Positions 43,581 through 56,900 of a stretch of DNA of 64,000 bases are shown in pieces. The stretch spans positions 744,001-808,000 of the forward strand of contig CM057067.1 of NCBI GenBank assembly GCA_029945375.1, written 5' to 3'. Each line of letters starts with the position of its first letter. Within the stretch, counting starts at the first letter, position 1. The stretch is from Agaricus subrufescens. Lineage: Eukaryota; Basidiomycota; Agaricomycetes; Agaricales; Agaricaceae. Position numbers and translations under genes: made by a program. The notes below the pieces were generated by a model, which saw nothing but the letters and a program-made list of their open reading frames with translations, searched no databases and had not been told where the DNA came from.

Positions 43581-46500
43581 AGGCCCCGCGGACTACCTTC
43601 TAGGCCGTGCAAAAGTAATTCACAGATCCTTCTTGGGGATGATTAAACCATGCCAATTACCCTAGAAAAGGGGATAGATCTCGACTACACGTTGGTGAGC
43701 CTTCGGAGGAGATGATCGTGTTCATACAAAACCAGGTGGCTACTGGTGACCTCTGGGTGACCTATCCATATTTCCCAATCGAGCGCATTGACTCTCAGCT
43801 CGCTGCTGGCTTCTTCTCAGGTGTTCTGATGCCATATGTGTGACCATCTTGCCGAGCTCGTATCTTGGTGCGGCACAACTAGTCATCTGTAAGCATTGCG
43901 TAACCCAAGCGTCGTTGTTCCGACTATTTCTGAAAGTTCATGCAACAAGGATGAAGCAAAAACCATGATGCAGGGTTCTAATACCGCCGAGCCCAATCTA
44001 GCGCAATTCCCACCTTGTGTGGCGCATCCTTCAACGATCAGATTAAAGGACAAGTAAACAACCCTTCTCGTTCTTCGCCTTATTACCGTCGCAGCGGGCC
44101 TGGATACGTTATTATTTGTTTATTCGGTGGGAGTGAAGCACCGTGCGCCAAATTCACGGAATTGGCTGTTAGACATCGTTCGATCGACTGAATGAGATCG
44201 AATTGAGACATCACGAAACCCCTAGCAAACCAAACCACACGACTCACCGCGAGATACAATTGAATCTCGAGATCTATAGCGCTTCGCAGAATTCAAGCCG
44301 GTATTTCCAAAATGTGAAATACTAGAGGCTGGTCAGTGGTCACTCGCCGTCGTCACTCGTCGATCTCAACAGAATTTTTTTGGCCAGAATAGCAGCCCCA
44401 ATTTGATATCAGATTCGATATCTGGCAGGCCAAGGGTTGTCCTCGCTCCAGGGTTCTTTCTTGTCCCACAGATGAGGTTATTCCTCGGCGATAATTAGAG
44501 TGTGATCACCTCTTATTCTCAAAAAAGTTAGAGGGTGATAATACCACCGTAGTCACCTTCCCCGCTATGATCAATAATATTTCGGCATGACCCACTTCTA
44601 TCAAATCTAATAGTCACCGGTTAGCGCCAGCGAAGCTCAGAGTGAGAACTCTGACTTGATTCTAAGGGTGCTTGGAGCAGCCCAGGGTCAAACTGTATCT
44701 GTTCAAAAAATCCGTAACGTTAAGGTACAGTGCCTTATTCCTCTCTGTGCTAAGCCCTCTCCTCGGGAACCGTGGCCTTGTTTGCGCACGTCTAAACCCA
44801 CCATCATGAACACGACCCACTCATGTCTCGAACGCAAAGATCGAAGCTAAAAAAAACCCATATGCTCACTTGTTGCTTTCCTAAATCTGGGTTAAACACC
44901 ACGTGAAGAAGTCGTTTGGGAACAAATAACCCCTTCAAGGGTCCAACGTTATACCCTGAGAGCCATGTCAAAAAAAAATCATATTCAGTATTTTACGCCT
45001 TTTCCGAACTGTTCGGGAACTCAATACCTCCAGAAAGACTGAACCCAAATTAAATTTGACACATGCAAGGCTCTTCTAAGCTGTGTCAACATATCTATTA
45101 TATTTTATGAAAATACGAGCCGGCAGGCCGTCGTAACCCTAAAAAAGTTAGCATGCTTTTAGTAAAGTAACACCCTGTCAACGCCTGTCCCTGTACTAAA
45201 CACTAGTCGTCATTGATGTGATGATCGTCGCTTTGTTCCTTGAATGGAAAGTCGACGTTTATTTTAGGATTTGGAAACGAGTGGATACGAGAACCCCCAG
45301 GACATATGTTTTTTGTCTCTTTTATTTCCCATAACTTCACACACCTCCTCAACTCAAACACACCCTCTTCTTTTAAGAAGTACGGCGGCCTCGGCGTGTC
45401 GTCATTTCTGAGCCAGTGGTTTCTTACTTGCTCACTGACGGAAGACAATAACCGTTGCGACACATGCTCCGCCGACTTCTTTTCTATTGAAAGTTCCCAT
45501 GCCGAGATAGCCTCTTAATCTCCACACCGACACACTAGGACTTTTAATATACACAGGCCTGCCTACTATTAAGGTCTGACCAATCAGCCCTAAGACTATT
45601 CGGTTGGCAATGGACAGGGAAAGAAGAAGAAAAGCCGGATATGTATAATATGTATATACCACACCTGCCTTCTAGGGCCTCATTAGAACTCACATATTTT
45701 TAGAAATTAAAAGTGCTGTGAAACTTAATTGAGCGCTCCGATAGTGCCTCGATACAGTCACAGCAACAAGTTTCTCCCCTCGTCTCACTTTTCGCTTCTT
45801 AGCCTAACAGATACTCTTCTCGACTCACCGACAGGACGGCCATAACGTTTTCGAAGCAAAAAGCGTGAATGCCTCGGGCTAACTCTCCGATTTTATTTAA
45901 TCTTATCATTCATTCCTCGCCATTTTCCATACGATCTGAGCAGGCCGAACAAAAGAAAGCATTGAGTTAACCTGCGCCGTAAGAACCAAACCGTCCAACA
46001 CACCATAGATCATTGAAGTACACCCCTGAAGCTAAGAAAATCCATGGGGAAAACGATCACTATGCAATGAAAGTATCAATTGACGTGCGAGAAATGTCAA
46101 ACGTTGCTTCAGTGCCTACTAATGACCCTCGACATCATGAATTCACCTTCCTTAAACCGGCTCGAGAAAAGCTCTTTTCATTTCCAACCACCCAGACCAA
46201 CTCCGTGTCCGCAGGGAACGAAAAGACCCCCCCCCACTCACATACCCAAAAAAACCAACTTTTTTAATATCCACAAAGATCTACTCGGACACCCAAGATT
46301 TCTCATCCTCATATCCGAGTGTCTACTCTTTCCCAAAAACAAACAGATCCCTATTATCTCGGACCACCCACCTATCTCCCGGATGTCGTGACAAGCGACG
46401 GGAGTAAGAAAAATGCTTCCAGGCGGTCCAAATTAGATTTTTCTTTATGTTCATCTCCAATCCGTCACTTCAGCTCTCACACTTCCTCCCTCATTTCTCC

Positions 46501-48229
46501 CGGACAACCACCGGTTCGAGATAAGCCATAATCATTCTGAAGGTGGGCCATGCTAGCCGTACGGCGCGCACAGTCTTCCCTTAATCCAGTTCAAATCTCC
46601 CACTGGGCTTATCACGGCTCGTCTTTTCCTCTATCCTGCCTCCCTAACTCTGTTTACTTTACTGACTCTTTCAGTAGTCTTACTAGTGACCCGGCGTATA
46701 TAGCGACTCACTCTGCTCTAGTATATAAGTATAGGTCGGCCCTGTAGTAGAAGTACTATTACTATTTTAGTATCAACTCCTCACTTTCCAAACATTACCT
46801 CCGAATCGTCTCGACGCAAGCATCCATTCTCACGCACAACTCTAATATCCATAAAAGTAAACCCAAAACTCATTCTCCTCAAGTTCCATCCGTACACCAC
46901 ACCGGCGGCCGTTCACCAACGTTTCAAACATCCTACCAACCAAACGAGAGATCCTGACACACGCCACAGTAGCTTCAACCCACATCCATCAAACCTAGAT
47001 CTCATTTAAAAAAAAACCCCCCCCCAAGATAACACCCAAAAAAAAAAAAAAGAAGTTGTTCCATAAAAAAAAAAAAGTTCACGTCGTGATCGCACTAGAA
47101 GCACACACACACCAAACCCCCCCACATATTCCAAAAATAGTTTTCCACCCCCGAATTTCTCAGAAGCCAAAAAAAAAACAAACAGACATCAAACATCGCC
47201 ACCCAAAAAAAAAAACTTTGTGGAGCGCCAACAACTCATCAATCAATCACAAAACCTCCTTTCTTTTTCTTCTCTTTTTTTCCCCAACTAGTTACGACAC
47301 AATATACGTATAAACAAACATGACGACTTGATGACATACAAAGAAAATCTGATATACACATGATATTGCAAAAAAAACAGCTCATGGACGAAATCAGACT
47401 CAAGAGAGAAACTTCTTGCTCCGAGATAAGATCATCATCAACCAAAAAGTGTTTTTTATCTCCTTCCTCCTTCTCTTTCCCCCCACCAATTACGACACAA
47501 CATACGCATAATTGAAGCAAAGAAAACACCAAATGATGTCTTAATCCCATGTGACATGAAAAATCTACACCGTGGCTACTCACTCACAAGCAAAAATCAG
47601 ATTCGATCTTTCCCAACAACTCAAGGATCATCACCACTCCGTACCCAAAAAAACAAACCCACTTTGGAGCTCGAGCCATCATCAATAGTCTTTTTCTTGA
47701 ACCTCATTCTCAAAACTCAAACCACCACATCAATCAAAAAAACCATGTCTCATTACCAAAAACAACACAAATATACGCATAAACCTCAACAAAAAAAACA
47801 AAAAAGAAAACCATCACTTCATATCCACATAAACCGTAAAATCAGAAACATATAAAATCATAAACCAATGCTCCTTATTCCGAAATAACCACAAAAAAAA
47901 AGACTTGACCGACAACAAAAAAAAAATCGAGATAAACACAAATGGTATATACGAACACACACCAATTAACAAAAAAAAAGGGGAGAACTAAACAAACCCG
48001 ATAGAGAGCGGGCAATTAACAAGAGTAACGACAACAAACTACCAGCACAGGAACAAACAACATCGTCTCGCCAAAAACGAAAAGAGAAATAATATTAGAT
48101 TAAATAACTTCCGGGGGTGGGGTGAATAAGAGGTGCAAATTACAACAACAACAAGAAAAACACAAAAAATCTTAATAATCCGCTCCTACAAAAAATCATC
48201 AAAATCAAGACCCAAAAATCAAGTCAACG
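43581..48229. other. Gene-poor region, A/C-rich toward the right
   Basis: No gene was assembled. From about 45,900 to 48,229 the plus strand becomes strikingly poor in G and rich in A and C, with many A-runs, a C-run near 46,230 and 47,024, and short repeated words. This part lies downstream of the minus-strand Zn2Cys6 gene. An imperfect repeat (pyrimidine tract then TTACGACACAA) occurs at 47255-47315 and 47460-47513. Confidence 0.55.
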
Positions 48230-48320
48230 TCACTCACCAAAATTATCATACGACGCCGGAGGTATGTAAATACTCGTCAGCCCAGCCTGTTGCGAATGAG
48301 GAATCATCTGCGCCTGCTGT

Positions 48321-48352
<32 letters not shown>

Positions 48353-51300
48353 TTGCAAATGCGAATGTTGCGACTGCGAATGATGCGACTGCGAACCCGC
48401 CGTCATCCCCTGATGATGCACACCCATCCCAATACTCCCAAACCCAACATCCGCCGCCGATCCCAACTGCGAAAACGTCGAATAATCACTCCAATACTCC
48501 GGATGCTGCGACTGATGACTCTGCACATGCCCACTCGGCATCTTCGTCGAATGCGAATAATGCTGATGATACTGCGCAGTATGAGATTGCATCTCATGCT
48601 GCGCCTGCTGCGTCTGTCCCTGATGCGAAGTCGGCGTAGCAGGATGCTGCTGGTACCCAGGTTCATCCACCAACCCCGTCGAATAAAGTTGTGGCAACAC
48701 GCTCGTCGACAAGGGTCCAGCCGGTTCTGGTTCATCCTCCGGATGAATCCGGCGAACAATGCTTCTCGCGCCATCTTCACTAACAAGAGAAGACGGCGCT
48801 CCGTTCGAAGTGGACAGAGGCGCCTCTGCCCACGGATAGGAACTCGTCAAAAGAGAAGGCGGCTGAATGGCGTACGCATCCGCAGCATCACCATACCTTT
48901 CCTGATGGTTCATCGGACGATATTGTGCTGCCTGTACAACATTTCGCGGCGTCTGACGGCGAATACTAGACTGCAGCGCCTGCGTAGTTTCCGACGAACG
49001 GACCGAAGCAGCATACTCTTCAGCGCTCGCCGTCGCACCGTTAGACATGGCAAGCAATCCGCGCTCATCCTCCTCAGGGTGAGACTTCCTCTTGTGACTA
49101 TTGATGCCCGAGGAAACATCGCTTCCTCGAACTGTTGTACTACCGGTGGTGACGGCAGAAGAAGAACCAACACCGGCGCCAGTATCCAGGTTCGTTTTGG
49201 CGCCGATTAAAAGTTCCAACGCTCTTCCCGCACTAGGCCAGATGTTTCGCATCGCGGCCAGGGCCTCCATGCACCGGCGAAGATTGATACGAGCTTGGGG
49301 ATCATCTAGGTGAGAGTTTACTGAAATAGAAGATGAAGAAGTAGCTCATGTGATTAACAACACAAGACACTTACAAGTAGAGACATGCATTATGCTCGCG
49401 GTGAACACATAATAACACAAAAATACCGAGCACCTGTTGAGCGGGTAATGATTCTGACACGCAGTAACTATATCGAATTTTGTCAGCGAAGGAGAACACG
49501 GAACTCGGGTATATCTTACCGATACTGGTGATGTGACTGGCAGCTCTAGCGCAGAGCTCATAACTCTTCCTTGATTTAATCAAATCTTCGCATTCGGATT
49601 CATCCGGACTAGATCTCGGTCTCTGGTTCAGCGCTCGTCGAATACTATTAAAGGATTTGTTAGTCGATTGAAGCTAAAAAGACCAAAGGGACGCACAAGG
49701 GACGGTGTAACAGTAGAACTGCACACCAGTACTGCATATGTAACGTCAGGACATGGAGGGGAGGAAGGGTCGAGGTAGGGTTGCGGTCAATATTGGCCGC
49801 AGGGTCGTATCTCAGATGTTCAGGTAAATGGAAGTACCACCTGTCGAGAACACCGTCTAATTCTGTTGCCTGCCTCGACATCTCTGCCTGACTATCGACA
49901 GGGCGGGCAGGTGGTGTGAAAGAGCCTGGTGTACCAGGGAAAGGTCTCACAGCATATATCGCTTGGATGATCGCGCTGAGGATTTCGGCTGTTGACAAAG
50001 ATATTGAACAACGGTATAATGCCAACAAGAAAATGAAACATACAAAGCTTGGCGCATTGATTGAAGCATGAGATCACACGGCCAGGGACAGGCGAGGTCC
50101 ATTCACCGTCAGCACTGATAGACTTCCAGTCCTCCATCTCTTCGGACTGCAGATAGAATTTCAGTTATACAGAGTGTAGTGAAGGGATAGATAACTCACC
50201 TGGTCCACTTCGGGTACTTCTGTATCGAAATCCTTTTCAGAAATCATGAGAGGTCTTCCAATATAAGCCGATACATATTTATCCATAATGACACAGCCAA
50301 ACCATATGCGCCTCCTTTCGCCAAGTTCCCAATCACCAAATATTCGTCCTTCTTCTTCAGTAGTGGGCGCAGCACTCGATTTTGTGGAACACAAATCTGG
50401 CCGCCGCCAACCTTCCGCCTTTCTATGCATCCCGAGATCCTGAGCCATCCTGATCGCCATCCCAATATACGTCCAGGCAAGCGCCATGGCGCCAATGCCA
50501 ATTTCCCGGAAACCCATAAGCAAGAGGGCTTGGCAGGTGCTTGGCCGAGACAACGCGTAGGAGGTGTCAAGTAAACTTTTAGCAGAATTAAAATAGTCCT
50601 CGCCTGCAGCCCACATGGAGACACCGTCCGTAGGGAACGGTGTTGAGCTCGGAGACGAGGATGAGGCATAGGGAATGGAGGGTGAAGATGTAACCGAAGC
50701 TGGTTTGGGAATGTCGTACCGGGCAGCCAGGGCAAACATGGACAGGAGGAGGATAGGTGCGATGCGGCGTTTTCGTTTCATGTGCGGATTGGCGTCATTT
50801 CTAAAGTCACTTGTTAGTCAAATCGACAAGACAACATAATCATACATACCCATTTCTCCAAAGCTCCCAAAAGGCTTTTTTGTGGATAACGGGAAACGAC
50901 GGTTGGACATGTGCGAAATACAGCTCGAGAAGCCGCTCCTGCTCATCCCGCGGCGGTAGGAGGCGATCTCCGCCCTTGTCAGGTTTAGGTTGGTGTTCAA
51001 CCGGAGGGGTGTGAGTTCTTTGCCTCATAAGATGCACCTCGGAACTGTCTCCGTCACAAGACTCGGCAACAGAGGGAAGAGGCGGCCAAACGCGGGCGCC
51101 GGGGAATCTCCTGCGATCAAAAAGGTTTAGTATGAGCTCACCATGTGCGCGGATGCAGGGGAGCCATACCATATGCCACCCTCATTTCTCTTGTCGACCC
51201 GTTCCTGAACACCCAAAATATAGAGACCACTAGCCTGACCGTGGTACCGGACTTCCTCATCCTCGTTAAGACTAAGTTCCCCGACGGCCTCGACGAGCTG

Positions 51301-52527
51301 CTTCTGTTCCTCCTCGCAAGCGTGCCGCGGCGGCTTTGTCAGCGGAGAACTGGGAGAGGACGGGGAACTGTTGGAGGGGCTGTCATCGTAAACATACTCA
51401 TCATCGAGCCGCCGCCGTTGGCGCTCTCGCTCCACACCGGGACGGGCCTTGTCGTCACTGGAATAGGTGGCCACGCGAAGGGAGGGGGGCTTTACTCCGT
51501 TTCGGCTCGGAGTGGTTCGCAGATACATGGGCTCAGTCGTTCTTCCGGCTCCGAGCATATCAATCACCTTGTCCTGCCATTCATTGGAGGGGCTGTACGG
51601 AACGAAGAGTCAGAAGGCGAGCCGCGTCGATCGGCTGGGGACAGGGGATAGACATACTGCGTGGAAGTGAGATCCAAAATACCACCGTCTTTCTCCTTTG
51701 GGGAATGTGGAGTGGCGACGGAGTCACTAGGTTTCTTGGGATTCTGCTGGTCAGCGACGACCTTGCGCCCTTTGACACCGTAGGGAGAGCCGTCGACGCG
51801 GACAATAATTTCCCTCGCCAGGGGGTCCTAAAAATACACACGTCAAGACAGAATGTGTGAACATATGCGCGCATATCATAAGCACCTGAGCAATGTCGCG
51901 GAGCAGGGACTGGGCCCGGGGGTCCTTGCTGGCCAGCATGATGCCGACGAGGGCCTCGGTCTGATGCAGACGGGCCTCGATGGCGTCTATGTAGCCCTTG
52001 GGGGGCCCGCGCTTCCTGGAGGGCCCGAGAAAGGTGCATGCTGTATATACAACACACGATAAGGCGGGGTGGGTGCGGCAAAGAGAGAGAGGAGGACGCA
52101 CGCGTGCCGAGGACGATGCAGCTCTTGCAGGGCTCGCTGGGGCTGGAGCGTTCGCACTTGCACTTGGACTTGCGGCACTGATCACATGCTAGGGGCGGTG
52201 ATGAGCGGAGGGATCAAAGAAGACGGGACGGGGGCAGGGACCTTTGCTGCTTCTGCGGCGGACGGCGCGGTCCGTGGCGGGGGCGGGGAGGTGGTCGAGA
52301 AAGGGGTGGAGGGCGAGGTCGTCGTACTCGTCGGAGTAGGACATGCTGTGGAGGGAGGAGGGCGACGCGGGGAGGGGAAGGGAGGAGCCAAAGCGGTAGA
52401 GAGGCGTGGGTGGGTCGGAGGGCGTGCGGGCTTGATCGTGGGACGGCAGAAACTTGAAGTGGAACGCGGGCAGACGCCTCAGGTCCGGCGACCCAGACGC
52501 CTCCGCCTTGATCTGCGGGTACAGCAT
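48230..52527 (-). CDS. Zn2Cys6 transcription factor with fungal-specific MHR domain
   Basis: Twelve exons: 52242-52527, 52102-52188, 51886-52040, 51658-51827, 51170-51592, 50850-51110, 50200-50800, 50044-50146, 49697-49988, 49520-49644, 49375-49467, 48230-49320. They encode 1228 residues. The zinc cluster follows CX2CX6CX8CX2CX6C exactly (C97, C100, C107, C116, C119, C126) and is followed by the linker RKRGPPKGYIDAIE and a coiled segment. The middle homology region starts at about residue 345 (RYHGQASGLYILG) and contains HVQPSFPVIHKKAFWELW, FREIGIGAMALAW, GMAIRMAQDLGMHRKAEGW and ERRRIWFGCVIMDKYVSAYI. The C-terminal exon is Ser/Gln/His-rich with a poly-Gln run (about 48,312-48,357), typical of an activation domain. 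Target genes are unknown. The stop is preceded by GGTGAGTGA, which could also be a donor, so the true C-terminus may differ. Confidence 0.93.
48312..48357 (-). repeat. Poly-glutamine (CAG/CAA) tract
   Basis: Run of CAG and CAA codons on the minus strand within the last exon of the Zn2Cys6 gene; mixed codons suggest moderate stability. Flanking sequence is also Gln/His/Ser-rich. Confidence 0.85.
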
Positions 52528-53969
52528 GGCCCTCCCCGCTGCCCGCCCCGCCCTCTTATACGCCCTGCCCCCCCCGCCAGATCGCCCGCGATCCCAGATC
52601 CCCCATCGCAGATCCCCAACAATCTCCGTCCCATCTCAAAGGCACAGACCCCCCCGAGCCGGCTCTCTCGCCCTAATGAAACGGAACGGCATACAAGGTT
52701 CTCTGCCGCGTCCCCCAGCCGCCGATGCCATCACCCGCTCCAAACCCAAACGCCAGCCCGGCACGTGGTCGAAGAACCACCAGTGACCACCCCCGTCCAG
52801 GAAAAAAACACACACAATCCCTAAATCAGCAGCCCCTAATGTGTAGATCACTTTTGATCGTCATGACGGAACCGGCCTCCGACATATCAAATTCCAGAAT
52901 AGTCACTCCCGTCGCTCAACCACATGTCGCTATTATATGCCCACTCGCCCCCTACACAGCCCTGCGCGCAACCTCCGCCGCGGACTCTATACCCATCACT
53001 CCAAGCTCCACCACCCAGCCAAGTCACCGAAGCCGGGCTCCCAATCGGGGCCACACTCTATTCACCAAAAATTCAAATAAACCCATCCAGAATTAGTAAC
53101 ACCTCCAATTCCCATCAGGGGGGATCCGTCCTTGGCCAACCCGCCCTATCAAACAAACCTATTCAAACTCCAGACCCACAACTAAATACCACAAAAAAAA
53201 AGAGGGCCCTCCTCCAAATATCTCCCGGCATTACATGAGGGGTCAGCCGTGACCTATATTGAAACAATACTATTAAATATTCCACTCCTCAAAAGATACT
53301 TCCAAAACAACTCAACCAGATCAGTACCATCTCACAAAAACACCCACTCACCAAACTCTCATGAACCAACCCACAAAAAAAAAATCCCAAAAAAAAAACC
53401 CCAAAACAGATCCAATCTCACCCACAGATCCAAAAAAACCACCAGAAATCTCATGTTTCAAAATCCCATCCCCGAAAGTTGAAACCGACACACCCAAGTT
53501 CCATCAGTCCCGATCCTCAAAGACACCGATTATCGGTCGTATGTCTTTCAAGTCCCTCAAGGCTCACACTCACACACACCCCTAAACTAAAGATATGATA
53601 TGATATGATATCCTACGACGACACTTGACAACAGGTCCTCTCTGACAACTTTATTTATCACCATTATCATATCACTCGACAAATCTGATACAAACACTAA
53701 TAATTTCCAGCGCCAGACAACACTCAAAGAGTAAGAAATAAAAAATGTAAATTAACACGTATACCAACAAAAACAACACAAAAAAAAACATTGGTTCAAC
53801 AAAAAGAATGAATACCTATATAGATCGTAAAAAAACAAAACAAAACCGACAAAAAAAAAAAACATCGAAAGCAATTCATCCTAAGGTTTCACCAATACCA
53901 CTAATAAATCTCACAACCCACCACTCCCCCTTTTCAAAGAGACAAAGAAAGAGACACATGTGTTACCCG
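52528..53969. other. Intergenic, G-depleted A/C-rich tract
   Basis: Promoter of the Zn2Cys6 gene (GC-rich, about 52,528-52,800), then from about 52,900 an A/C-rich, G-poor plus strand with A-runs and a short (TGATA)n repeat near 53,593-53,612. It is downstream of the minus-strand Sds3-domain gene. ORFs here are short and compositionally biased; none is supported. Confidence 0.55.
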
Positions 53970-56900
53970 TCAGGGGCCATCAACCATTTGAGGAACACTC
54001 ATTTTCGAGGGTGAAGTCAATACCACAGGCGAGCCCGCAGGCGCACCCCCACCCGCACCAGAAATCAACGACGTAGGAGGCGTCAAAGGCCCAGGCCCAG
54101 CCAACATCTTCGCATCGTCCAACATCCTATGTTTCTCCCTCTCCCTCTCCTCCCCATCATACCCACCACCACCCACAGCTCCATTAGCACTCCTCCCAGA
54201 CGGAGACGCAAACGCTCCCTTCCTCTCAGGTCCAACCGGAGTCCCCGCTCTCCCAGGCCCCGAAAGCCCAATCCTCGAATTCACCGATCCCTGCCCATTC
54301 CCACTCTTCACCACCTGACCAACAACAGCCGGTGACCCAGCCCGCACCTTCACACTCGACTTACCACTCCCAAACGGTCCAATCCCTCCCCCAGAACCTC
54401 TCTCACGTTCACCAACACCAACAACATTCCCCCCCATCGAAGGAGGCGGCGGAGGCCCAAACTTCACAGGCCCAGGCGATTTCTGTCCTTGAAGATCCGG
54501 ACTCGTACTCGACACCAAACTCGCCGCCGCACCACCCATCGCCTCCACATCCCTCTCCCTATCCCGCAAGGATTCCCCCATAGACGAGGGGCTCTGCGGG
54601 GGTAACGCTCTCCGCGACGGCGATAATGCCAAACCATCTCTAGTCGAAGGTAAAGAGGGCGTATGCACCGCCGAGGGTGTCGACGGCCCCGCAGTAGGAG
54701 GCATACTCCGTCCTGTACTCGGGAACCTATGTCCAGGTGATCTAAGATGACCATCATATGCCGACGACACTAGAAAAAATAAATAACCTCATAAATACAA
54801 AAAAAAAATCATCACTTACAACGAGGAGAAGACGCTCCATTCACAGAACCACTCCCTTGCATAGTCTGCGAAGAAGCCATAGCAAAAGGCGTCGATATCG
54901 GTCTATCACTCTCCATAACAGGAGCCTGCAGAGGCCCCGGAATCTGAGATTGAGAATGCGACGAAGGCCCCGGCACAGGCGATGATCTCCGAGAGATCCT
55001 AGCCCGCTCTTTCTCTCGTGCCTCCTTCTCCCTAAACTCTAATTCACGATTTGAAGGAAAATCGTCGCGGTGTGGTGGAGGTGGCCCAAGTTTCGAAGAT
55101 AAATTTATAACTTCTGTTGGGTATTGCCCGTGTCCTGAGCTAGGCCCCATCTCTCCATATTCTCTTGGGGCTCTTGGGCTATGCATCGCAGAGCCAGGCG
55201 GGGGAGGTCCTCCATGGTGATGGTGATGGTGAACAACATGGTGGTGATGTGGTCGGGAGTGATGATGTCCAGCCATAGGATGATGCTGGCTAGGTGGTCC
55301 GTGCCCGTGTGGGTGCATCGGCCCTGATGGGGGAGGTCCAGATGTAGGAGGTCCTTGTCGATGTTGAGCCATCATCTGCATATGTCGCTCCCGATCCATA
55401 TCCATCATCATACTCTCCCGGTCTCTCTCCTTTTCTCTCTGCTCTCTCGGTTTATCCCTTTCAAAGAACTCTCTCCTCTCTTCCCTCTGTTCTCGCTCCC
55501 TCATCATCCTCTCCCTTTCTTCCTCCTCACTTCCCATAGGGTAATCCCGTCGTCGGTCGTCACCAGGCACCCACTCTCGATTCGACCTTCCCTGACCTGG
55601 GCCCGGATATCCACCAGGTCCAACAGGGACACCGCCTGTGCCAGGGGGTATCCCTGGACCCACCCATACAGAGTGTGGTTGCTTACCATTCATGACAGCA
55701 TTCACAGGCGAAGGCGACCTTCGTCCATGATGGCCAGGAGGCCCAGCCACCGGAGGAGGGAGAGACGGTCCACCCTCAGGGTAAGGCCCACCATTTACCT
55801 GCGAACCATAATAATGGTGTGGAGGTACAGAATGAGGCACAGGGCCCATCATTTCGTCCATCGGATACATACTGGACCCTGAAGGTCCTGGGTGTAGTGG
55901 TGGCTGTGGTGGAGGCTGTAGCGGGTGCCCATGTCCCAAAGTGGGCGGCATCCGTCCATTATTGGGACTGGTATATGCATAACCTTGTGGAGGTTGCATC
56001 TGGTGTGTAAAAGCAGGTGCATGTTGAGGATGAATTCGACCTGGAGGAACCATAGGATTTCCCATATGATCAGGATATCCTTCATAGCCAGAGAACGCGA
56101 GCGGTGGTGCAATCGGAGCTGTGAAGCCAATAGCCGGATTTCCTCGAAAATCGTATCGGCGACCGGAGAGAAACACTTCAAAGTCCGCATGGATTTCACT
56201 TGGAGTAAGGCCTACGAGTTCGGGATAATCGCCTGGTTGGGGAGTAACTTGAGAGCTACGCGTTTTCTGTTTTTCTACGAATGGGAAACTTTTGACAATT
56301 TTACGTAGGGAGGGCGCAGGCGGCACTTCAGAGGGAGGCATAGGTATATGTGGACCTTGAAAATGGCATATAAGCAGGTTTAAATATTATACCATGGGAG
56401 GAAAATTACGCACTGGGCTGAGGTTTTTCAGAAACTCTCCGTTCTCGCTCTAGTCGTCGTCTTTTTCTACTCGTTTCAGCCACCATGTCCGTTTGTAGAT
56501 CGTCACGAGCAAGCTGCGGCATAAAATTAGATTTCATTCACGATGCAAAGGATATTGAGCACCTTCCACCAGCTCCACGTCAAATCCTCGTTTGTCCGCC
56601 TTTTCCTTGATATATTGGCCAGCTCGTATTCGCGTTTCCTAGCAGCTAGTTCTAGCCGTCTATCGCGACGTTTCAATAACTCTTTCTGTATATGGATGAG
56701 TTCCGGATGCGTTCCTGCGGAAAAAAAAAGACACCAGAGTCAATTCTAAGCTCCTCAATCGTGTCGTGTGAGACCCTGACCTTCGTTGACAAGTTTTTCC
56801 TCCCAAGCCAACCCTTCCATCTTCTCAACATAAACTCGCTCTCGTAAAAGTGCAAATTTGAGCTCAATGGTCGCAAGCACATCGAGGGCCTCTGCCCTAT

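Noticed and set aside
48290..49210. 306-codon Leu/Arg-rich ORF on the plus strand
   Set aside because: Antisense of the Gln/Ser-rich last exon of the Zn2Cys6 gene; poly-Leu here is just poly-Gln read backwards.
52069..52824. 251-codon ORF on the plus strand
   Set aside because: Overlaps the zinc-cluster exons of the Zn2Cys6 gene on the other strand and has low-complexity Gly/Arg/Pro composition caused by high GC.
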